NCBI RefSeq assembly: GCF_001039355.2
Contig: NW_019775416.1
Span: forward strand, 157,883 to 189,526
Source of the DNA: Lingula anatina
Lineage: Eukaryota; Brachiopoda; Lingulata; Lingulida; Lingulidae
Length of the DNA: 31,644 bases
Direction of reading: 5' to 3'
In this document: positions 13,601 to 24,500 of the stretch, piece by piece
Numbering within the stretch: position 1 is the stretch's first letter
How the letters are laid out: the number at the start of each line of letters is the position of its first letter
Program-made: the position numbers and the translations under genes
Notes under the pieces: generated by a model
Seen by the model: only the letters and a program-made list of their open reading frames with translations
What the model was told of the DNA's origin: nothing
Databases searched by the model: none

Positions 13601-15495
13601 ATACAGACTTAAATATTATAAAGTGCTATAAAGACCTCTTAAAACACTTTTATGCACCTAAAAAATGTGTGAAAATCGACACAACATTCTGTTAAATCCT
13701 CTCACACTAGAATACATGGAGAAGAGAATGAGAAGATTGATACTATTTTTTCAGGTAGAAAGAAGGTGTTAATTATATTTGTAAAATCAAGATGCAAGTT
13801 GCAAAGTGATGTTCTGAATATTTACCATTCATATCTGGACTCTTAGGATCATCTCTGAAGGCAAAAATGTCATAATCTGGGTCGAAGGTATCTGTGTCTA
13901 CATCCATCTTTTGTTCTTCTTGTGCGGCCTAAAAAGTAAGAGTGAATTATGATTATTTTATATGTCAGCTATGACATGATAATCAACTTAGCCTGGTCAC
14001 ACATTGATAACATGATAATCAACTTAGCCTGGTCACACATTGATAACATGATAATCAACTTAGCCTGGTCACACATTGATAACATGATAATCAACTTAGC
14101 CTGGTCACACATTGATAACATGATAATCAACTTAGCCTGGTCACACATTGATAACATGATAATCAACTTAGCCTGGTCACACATTGATAACATGATAATC
14201 AACTTAGCCTGGTCACACATTGATAACATGATAATCAACTTAGCCTGGTCACACATTGATAACATGATAATCAACTTAGCCTGGTCACACATTGATAACA
14301 TGATAATCAACTTAGCCTGGTCACACATTGATAACATGATAATCAACTTAGCCTGATCTCACATTGATAACACAGTCACGAGAAAAAAAAACTGAAAAAA
14401 AAAACAAAAAAACAAAAACAAGAATTGTGAATGAACTTAAAAGCAGCCCTGCCAAGAGAATGTTTGGCCTGATCATGTCAAAACAGACCACAACTATGTG
14501 TCCCTGAGATACAGCTCATAGACAAGTTAATCTCTTCGTGAACAAGGCACAGGTGCTCTAATACTGAGAAAATAATCCTAAGCAACAACAATCCACTTTT
14601 ATACCAAAAACTTGGATATTAGGTCCTTGTATTTTTCACATATTATTAACTGTATTGTAAGATTTTGACAGACTGGCAAATTTAATCTACCTCAATTTTT
14701 CTAACTCTAAGACTTGTAAAAGAAAAAAAAATACCAAAAGTATATGTCAACTAAATCATAATTAAAAACAAGTATAAGGTTCCACCTCTGGTTTCACACT
14801 GGGGTTTTCACTCTTCACACTGGCCAGCTCCCCAAGGCTGTCACCAGGGGCAGTGTGCATGGGAGGTGATGCTTCTAAATCTCCTCTTGAGATTAACGTA
14901 CACATGTAGGCATCATGGGAGAAAACATCATGGCGGATGAGCTCGCAGAACAGGGAAATGAGATTGGAGAAAGCAGTCCTGTTTTCAGCAGATGGACTCT
15001 CATCTATGTTTTGAAAATATGACATTTGATTTACAATAATAATTGAATTTCAAACAATTAAATTGAAATGGTGTTAATATTTAAGGGTATTAAATTTTCA
15101 AATAACAAATATATGAAATATGTTATTCCAATGCTGACGAGTAGTACTCATACATATAGTCATGATTTTTCTTCTCAAAAATGATAACTATATGACATTT
15201 CTAACAGCCATGGCTGTTTGAAAGCAAATAAAATTGCTGTATGAAGAATACTGTATCAAGACATTGTTTATAATAATATATATTTAGGAATGCTGTACAC
15301 ACCCAGAACAGGTGCCCTGTGATCTAGATACTGGATCAGAAGATTCTGGAAGATAGGTAGACCACTGGGGGCCATTGCTTCTGAGCCCAGGGAGTCCTTC
15401 TCATCCAAGATTTCAGACTCCTGAAGCTGAAGAGTTAATAGTTATTATTCCATCACACTTGAATATTTCTTTACTGAAGTGACTTTTTAACTGGT

Positions 15496-15526
<31 letters not shown>

Positions 15527-18500
15527 GGATGTAAGCAGAGCGTACAGCGGCGCCTGTCACATGACATAAGCCGTGTATTCATCATGTACATGTAGGTTTC
15601 ANTATATATATATATATATATAAGAATTTACATTTCAATTTTATATAATATCAAAAGCCTTGAATTATCTTATTATATACTCACGATTACTGGTTAAACT
15701 GAAAAATGAAATGAGACAAAGGCAAAAAAAAAATTCAGACAAAGTACAATCCAGCCTGGACTAGGTTATATTCCACCCAGTTGTTACCTCTGAAGTCAGT
15801 TCATTTTGTCGTCTCTCCAACAACTTAGCGACAACAATAGCCCTGTGACACCCGGAGCGTTTCACACTGACGGCCCACTCACACAACAAGTTCACGGTGG
15901 CCTCATCTGTCGACACCGGCTGGAAATATTGTTTTTAATAAAATTAAATATGACAAGAACTTGTCTAGCTTCTCAGAAATTAAGAATCATTATAATATTT
16001 ATCACTACTTAAATATTACAGAGTTGAATAGAATAACTCAATTTTGATGAAAACTAGATAGTCACTACCGTTACTCTGACCCGTCCACACACCTCCTGAT
16101 CCTTGCTCTGCCCTGCAGCAAATATCTTGTTATACAATGTATCCAGGGATGCCGTCTGCTCCACGCGCTCAAAATTCTGTCTGTCCAGTGACTCAAGAGC
16201 TCCCAGGATTCGACTAATAGTGAAGCCTGAAAAAGTTGAAAATCATGTCAATTTTGAAATTCATTTGTGCACTCGTTTGATTATGTTATAAGCTTTAACT
16301 TTTAAATTTCTACACTTACTTGAGCTATACCTAACAAAGACAGGGGGAGACACTAATTGTCTCACATATGGGACAGTGCTAGGACTGATACACCAGTGAA
16401 TTGTGCTCAACCCATACAGAAACTGAGGAAGCTCACTGTAGTGATGGAAATCTTGAATGTGGTACAGCTCAAGTGTGGAAATTGTTTAAGCTTACAACAA
16501 AATCTTGTCAAACATAACGTGTCCTTAATGGTCAAATATAGTTATCAATATTTGGTACAGATAAAGAAGCATGGCATGTCACTACAGGAGCTGCAGGTAG
16601 TGGCTATTACTCAGCAAACAAATGAAAAATAGAGGTGCTTGGCATATTTTGTAGTGTAATGCCATGTTACTCTTTAAATAACAGAAATGAACAGTAAGCA
16701 CTTTAAGCTCTGCCCCCTACCTATTGTTGACTGCTGGCACTTGTCTGAGGACCAACGTACTTCAGCAGCTTGACCGCGCAGTTTGATCTGGTGCTCAGCT
16801 GACCTGATCAGAGCTCGCAGCTGGAGTTGGAGAAAAAATGTCCGCAATTATAAAACATACCTGTCAAATTTCAACATCTGATGCATAAAGTCTAAATAAA
16901 AATAGACTAAAAAGTTCCAAGTATTATACAGTATCTATAATATTCACAGTTTTCCCCCATTGAAAAGATGGCATGATTACAGTATAATTGGTCAGTCACC
17001 TCGGCATTATTAGGTCCAGGTGGCATAGGTAAACTGGAAGGTGCACATGGCAGTAGATCCAGGGGTGACCCACACAGGACGCTGGCACTCTTCCCCTCGC
17101 CTAGATTATTCCATACCACAGCACTGGGACACTTCAGTACGATAGTCTGCAGCACTGCGGACAGCCCCAGAAGAAGTCCTCGGTGCTGAGAACAGCTGGT
17201 GTACTCCCCAAAAGCCCCAAGGACTGGGTTGGGCTGAGGAGCACTGGTGGTAGTAAGTTGTCTGGAAGATAGTTTCGGGGAAATAATTGTTAAAATGACT
17301 TCTAATATTATCATAATTGTGAAAGTGGAAATGTTATATTTAGTAAAAGTCATGTACATTTTTGGCGGAACGTTTTTTTTTTTTTTTTTTTTTAAAAATT
17401 AGGAACTACAAATTTGAAAAATTAGATATTTTTTACATTATAAAGATCACTCATTAGGGAAATAAGGTGGACAATAAAATAGCAATATAATATTATACAG
17501 GTAATTCAATCAAAAATCATTTAGAGTGAATGTGAGAATATAGAGTATATGAAAGTGAAGCAAGAGAAAAATTCACTTCTTAACATAGTTTGTCAAAATT
17601 GCCAAAAATAACTTTTAAATATAATTTTTATTAATAAATTTAATCAAAACCATGTCCTCAAACCTCTATGTTACTTTTAAATGTAAGAATTCATGCAAAT
17701 ATCTTTACGTAGTGTTGAAAATTTCAGTTCAAATGACCACCTTAGGTGGCAAATATTTGAAAAAAATTCAAAAAAATACCTAAAAGCTAATTTTTGGAGT
17801 GAATGTTTCAAATTATTCTTTAAACCTGCAAACATAATAGCAATTTTTTAAAATTATCTACAAGAAAAAAAAGAAAAAAAGTCATGGTGCATAAAAAGAT
17901 GATTATCTGTTTTCATGTAGGATGCATGACATACAGAGATCAACTTATAACTTGATTTTCATAATAAGTAAAAAATTTAGTCAAAAATCTGCTAATTCTT
18001 GATATTTTTATAACTTTAATCAAATCAAAATCATTGACTAATATCCATCCATTTCCACGTAATTCAAATATGACTCTACTATGACGTTAGAATTTATACA
18101 GGTGTCTATTTGTTGAAAAATGTCAGGACTGTCAACCATCTGAACTAACATATTTTTTTAAAAATAATATTTCAAATAATAAATCAAGATCACATTTAGT
18201 TTCTACAATTTTATTTTTGTAACCTGCAAATATTGTAGGTATCAGGCAAATAAAGACTTGAATGGGGCCAATCCAAGAAATACATTTAAGCATTTTGCTT
18301 AAAAAAACCATTTGCATAAAAGTTGCCCCAAAAAACTGTAAATTTCTCAAAAACATTCTTCCTTCAGGAATTCCATGATTTTTGCTGTGATTGCTTCCCA
18401 CAGTTCACCCATCATTTGAGGGTTGTTCTGGTTCACTTTATCATAAAGATACCCCCACAGAAAAAAATCTGGGTGAATGCCATGCCCACTCAACATCATT

Positions 18501-21500
18501 TGGTGATTAATTTATAAATTAATTAAGTGATAATGAAAACTAAACTAAGTGGTCATTTTATGAATATTTTATGAATATTTAATGCTACTGAAATATCAGC
18601 TAATCAATTAGCAAATAAATCAATTATTCATTTAAACATATAACAATGTATATCATGATGTTCTTGATGGTGATGATGAACTGTGGGGATTAAGCTGTCG
18701 CCATGTACTTTTCTAGTCTTATTTCAATCTAAACTAATATTATGTCAGAAATAATTAATATTTTTATAACTTAGTCAAATCAAAATAATTGGCTAATATC
18801 TATGTATTTCCTCTTAATCCAAAAATGACTTGACTTTAATGTTAGAATTTATGCAGGTCTCAATCAGTAAAAAAAATTTGATTTTTCTGACCACTTGAAC
18901 CAAAATTTTAAAGAAGAATGCAAATGAAAAGGAACATTAAAAGGGTGTTGATTCCGGTTAATTTCGGTTATTAATTCTTATAACCTACTTTTAAACGCAG
19001 TAGGTAATAAAAACCAAAGACTCAAGATAAATGTTTTGCATGGAAAAAAAATTGTATACCTTTTTTTTTTTTTTTTTTTGTAATCAACATTATGAAGTTG
19101 TGGAAGGATATGACAAACTTTCAGAAACTGTTTGAATTGATAGAAATTTGTGGTGATCCATTGATTTATGAAGGTGCCCCAACTGCTTTTCTAGTCTGAT
19201 TTCAAACTTAAACTAGTCTAGTACAGTATCAGGCATTCTCAAATTATTAATATTAATTTTTTTGTTTAGGAATCAAAATCAAAATAATTGCCTTATATCT
19301 TTTCATTTCCCCTTAATCCAATGAAAGATTTTACATTGATGTTAAAATTTATGCAAGTCACTTTTTGTTGAAATATTCCAATCTAATTAACCAACATTTT
19401 TTATGAACAATGCATTTCTCAAAGCTGAGCAAAGCAATGCACCATTGGCAGTGAAGTCAAGAAATGAGTTATGCCAGTCCACAAAAAGAGAACCATTGTG
19501 TTACATTCTCTTTATTTTCTCACATACCTCTCCATACACGTGCACACACACACACATACCCCTCCACACACGTGCACACATACACTCACATACTAACATA
19601 TTTCACCATTCACAGACATGAAACAAAATTCTTTAAAATTCATAAAGAACTAGTTATAACATGAGTTGTTCACTGTATATGACATACAAGAATGTAATTA
19701 TATTGCATACAGTGGACGATGAGTCGTTGTAACTGACTTATACCACAACTGGCGCTTCTAACAATAGGATGAATGCACCGAAGTGTATGAAAATACAGAC
19801 AAACCTGTACACCTAATACAAGTGCAATTGTCCTATTGTTCAAAGCCCCAGCAGTGGTATAATACAAAATGTTCGGCTAATTTTTTTTTTTTTGCAAAAA
19901 CAAACCAGAGCAGAGACCTACCCGTTAGCGTTAGCTGTGACCAGCGGCGACTGAGAGCGTGGCGTGGAGTAACCTGTCTCATTGCACATCAGGGCCAACT
20001 TTTTACAACAGAAGTGGGCCAGCTTTCTGGAGATACTCTGGGCACACGTAATCTCATCTACATACTGGAATGATAGGACAACAACAACTTTTTACAACAA
20101 AGTGGGCCAGCTTTCTGGAGATACTCTGGGCACACGTAATCTCATCTACATACTGGAATGATAGGACAACAGGGACTCCAATATTTAAGACAAATATTGA
20201 GAACAAGGCAGCAAAGCTGTCAAATGTACAGACAAAAACCAGAAAATAAAAACGCAGGAAATAGGATACTGTCAATTCTGATGAACTAATGTATTATGCT
20301 TACTGTAACTGCATAGCCAACATCAAATTCTTATTCTGCATAACACTGGATTAGGATGAAAGTAAAATGTGTATCAAGCATCAGACTAAGTTCCCATACC
20401 TAGATCAATCTAACAGGATCAATCCAACTCCAAGGGGTTTCTCACTAAATTGCTTTCAGTTTGAGAGTCTTAGGATTCTGGCATGCCAGTTTCAGTAGGC
20501 GTGAGAGACAACTAAGCCACTTACATTGATTGCAATTTAGCGAGAATTCCCATGGAGATAGATCGATCCACAGTTAGCGTGATAGGGTCTGGAAATAGTC
20601 CCTAAGGTGTCAGGCTGATAAGAGTTAAACTTTGGAAATGCCAGAATGAGGTACAGTGAAAATTACACACANNNNNNNNNNNNNNNNNNNNNNNNNNNNN
20701 NNNNNNNNNNNNNNNNNNNNNNNNNNNNNNNNNNNNNNNNNNNNNNNNNNNNNNNNNNNNNNNNNNNNNNNNNNNNNNNNNNNNNNNNNNNNNNNNNNNN
20801 NNNNNNNNNNNNNNNNNNNNNNNNNNNNNNNNNNNNNNNNNNNNAAAAAACAATAGACATTTAAATTACTAGTAGTCAATGAGGATCTTTGAATTTTGTA
20901 ATAAAAACCATTTACATTAAAAACAATAAGTCATAACTGCTCCACATATTGAAATGAGCTGTGTACAAGGTATTCAATGACAAGCACTAACCTGCAGCAC
21001 CTGCATCAGCAGTAATTTCAGGACATTGTCATCCGGAGACTTTAGTTTATCCACGGTGTCTACCAACCAAATCAGAAACTCATGTCTGTCCAGCAAACCC
21101 TCCTGGGGAAATAAAAAAAGAAATAAATAAATTAGTAAATAAATACATAATTAGTACAAAAATAATTAAATAAATTAGTAAATAAATAAATGATAATCAG
21201 TAAAAATCACATAATTTCATCATCATATTATGCACCCAGGGACAAAATGACAGTTTCAAGCAACCGTTTTACTCTCTCAACCCCAATATGTAAGTGTCAA
21301 GGTATCCTTACGTAGAGGTTACTATAATCAAATGCCTGAACCTGACAATGGTATCTTGCTGGGCAATGATGGACTATTGGAGCAGACACAAATTGCAGTT
21401 TCTTTCCCACCTTCCATAAATATCCCACACATAAATTTTTACATAATTATTTCCATACACTCCTCATCAATGGCAGTCTTGGTACATTTATTCTTGATTT

Positions 21501-24500
21501 ATCCAAACAGAGTGACAGAAGCACCACCCAACTATACATCTTATACATATGTTAAGACAGTGTTAAAGCCTTGGTTACCTCATACATATGTCTGGCCAGT
21601 CTGGTGGTATACTGCCATTGTTTTAAAGCCAGATCAATGTCTACATCTAATATATATTATAAACAGTGTTAAAGCCTTGGTTACCTCATACATATGTCTG
21701 GCCAGTCTGGTGGTATACTGCCATTGTTTTAAAGCCAGATCAATGTCTACATGAGAGGTCTGGGTGGCAGTCAGGAAGCTGGTCTGTGGACCCGAGGAGC
21801 CACCGTGATAGTGCTCTATGATCTTACTTAAGTGTTCTTTAAGGAACCTGTAGATTGTGATGGTCCAGTCTGGAGATGTAGTAAAATATCATATTTAATA
21901 CACACAACAGAGACAGCTGTAGATTGTGATGGTCCAGTCTGGAGAAGATGTAGTAAAATATCATATTTTATACACACAACAGAGACAGCTGTAGATTGTG
22001 ATGGTCCAGTCTGGAGAAGATGTAGTAAAATATAATATTTAATACACACAACAGAGACAGCTGTAGATTGTGATGGTCCAGTCTGCAGAAGAAAGAGTAA
22101 AATATAATATCTTACACAACAGAGAAACCAACCTCACCTAATATAGAGTTTATTTTCAACAGGGTTTTTTCTTTATCAACCACAAATATTTACATTATGT
22201 GCTTTTTTCTCTTTGTTTCTTTTTTACTTTTTATTTTTGGGAGGGGGTGGTTCATCATATTCTGTTTCTTACCACTAGAAGGGTCTATGTTCTGTTTCTT
22301 ACCACTAGAAGGGTCTATGTTCTGTTTCTTACCACTAGAAGGGTCTATGTTCTGTTTCTTACCACTAGAAGGGTCTATGTTCTGTTTCTTGGACTTGGTC
22401 TTGGATTCATTCATGGCTACAGTATAGGCGTTGTTCATCTTCAGGAACCACGCAGCCCGGATTAAAGGAACATTGTATTCACACAGCGTGGTAAAGATTT
22501 CTTCCCTCTTGTTGAAAACAGGGACCTGTTATAAAAGTAATGAAATAATTATAACATCCTGCTGTAATTAACGTACAAGAAGCAATTTATTCAGAATTTG
22601 TTTTTCTCTCAGAAGACCACCCAATCTTTTCCATATAATATTCCTTAAAAATATAATTATAATAATAATAATGATAATCATAATCATTATTATCATCACC
22701 ATTATCCATCTATTCTTTTGATTAATTTGTTTATTAATTTTTCTTTTTTAGTGGGTGTGTGTGCATGAGTACATATGCGTGTATGGTACAGTAGTGTTCA
22801 AATGATTGTTCATTATATACAACTGTTTAGTCTACATTAGCTCAAATACTTTTAAATGTTAGGCTACAGTAATTTAAAATCTTTAAAATGTCGAGCCACA
22901 CTAAGGTATTTTACTTTTCTCCCAATCTGTGTCAGAGGTTTACTCCCGGCCAAGTCTTTGAACCAATTCTCTATGGCCTGCTTTGACCTTGCTGTGACCT
23001 TAAATGACACAATTATGCTGACAATTAATACAATGACATGTGCTATGCAGTGTTCAAATGGCTCAGACTGAGCTGTGGAGGGAGCCTTGTTTCCTAGTCT
23101 AGTACTGAAGACTTAGAGGAAAGTAAACTGGCAGCTTTGCAGTCAACCACAATATAAACTATAATCAAGCTTCATTAAATAAACCGATAATTTATCACAA
23201 AGGTAGCCTAATTAAAATCTTAAATCTAAACAATGTTGTATAGTGATGGCTATTATAACATTATTTATTTTATCATATACGCCATCATTCTATTTGCTTT
23301 TTATTTTGTTGACTTTGGTGTCGCGTCTTTATATATATATATATATATGGGGCTTTTAAAAATATCAAATGCTAATGCCAAAGACAAGCAACTCTATATT
23401 GGGGTCCAAAGGGAGAAAAATTCATGACTAAAATATCCAGATAAATTTTTAAAAACTTGTTTATTTCAGTCTCTCTATACATAATTTAAAAACATTTCTA
23501 GATAACTGCTGATGATATTATCACTTACTGGCCAGAAGTTGTCCTTTGTGTTGATAATAGGTTTCTTTTTCCCAGTATCTTGTAGTGTGTTAAGATCTGT
23601 CTTCTTAGCTATGATTGCACTTAGACTGCTGCCAATCTGAAATAGTGGGACATCTACAAATGATTTTCAGTATTCTAAAATGGTATTCTTTTTTAAAATC
23701 AAACTAAAAAATACACACTGTTTCTGCACCAGCTCTACCATACATAGTTGTACCTACAAAAATGAAATAATAAATGAAATAAAGAATAAGTTACTATCTT
23801 GTAAATCAATACCAGTAGGTTAATAAATCTAAGTCTTAATATGTTTTTCCTCTAATTACTAATCACTTACCAATCAGATGTAAGAAACAAACACTTCTAC
23901 CCAGCACTGTAAATTGACAATATTTTTATCATACTAATACATTTCATAAGCTACCCTTTTTTCTACTTACGGCATTTTGCATTTGCATCACTGTGACATG
24001 TTTTGCAGATCCATATTCGTCATTGAAGTGAGGGATGTTGTTGAACCCTTGCTTCACACTGACATGAGTCAATTCATCCTGAAACCAACAAGAACATACA
24101 TGTTCACTGCCACTGCCCAGTGCCTTGATTTGATGTGTAGGGTATTGGGGAAGGAGAGAGACACAGGGGGAAGGGGTAGTTCAGCAGTGTACCCCTCCCC
24201 CCTCCCACTAAATGCCATACGTTTGATTTTCATTTTCTCCCAACTTCAGATTTGTGCATGGTGATTTTAGACGAGATTTTGGGTTGTTAGAAAAAAGGAA
24301 GAATCGCTTGGTGTCCCAATGATCGTATATCTGGGGGTCTCTCAAGGCGGAAAACTGTTAAAAAATTAAATTTCCGATTTAAGTCGGAAGAAATCGTTTC
24401 TATTGAATTGTAGTGCCAGGGGCAGGTAGAACAGGCCGGGTAGCTCAGTAGGTAAGAGCACTCGCCCTGTAAGCGAGGGGTCCCAGGTTCGATTCCTGGT

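Larger units (their letters stand above)
8823..14003. repeat. Partner block of 3969-8821, contiguous with exon 14
   Basis: Carries exons 15 and 16 and matches 3969-8821. It is interrupted by a single N at 10241 followed by about 300 bases missing from the partner. It holds the 58-bp repeat as three copies (12825-12998). I take this as the primary haplotype, because it joins the 3761-3967 contig end by identity and runs into exon 14. Confidence 0.85.
17262..19921. other. Intron 8, 2.7 kb, rich in old repeats
   Basis: Contains T21 at 17373-17393, a transposase fossil, three diverged copies of a repeat, a second T-run at 19061-19079, and CA-rich sequence at 19540-19590. No further exon recognised. 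Confidence 0.75.

Noticed and set aside
13949-14371. Long open frames on both strands through the 36-bp repeat
   Set aside because: They exist only because the unit is a multiple of three without stops. The array is intronic and noncoding.
13976-14371. Possible CRISPR array
   Set aside because: Units are head-to-tail with no unique spacers, inside a spliced animal gene.
16357-16632. 91-codon plus-strand open frame in an intron
   Set aside because: No recognisable protein and no splice or start context; kept only as a remark.
20602-20879. Open frames across the N gap
   Set aside because: They consist of unknown bases.
22190-22438. Separate small gene encoding [10 protein letters not shown] repeats
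   Set aside because: It is exon 5 of MED12 reading through its repeated donors, not an independent gene.
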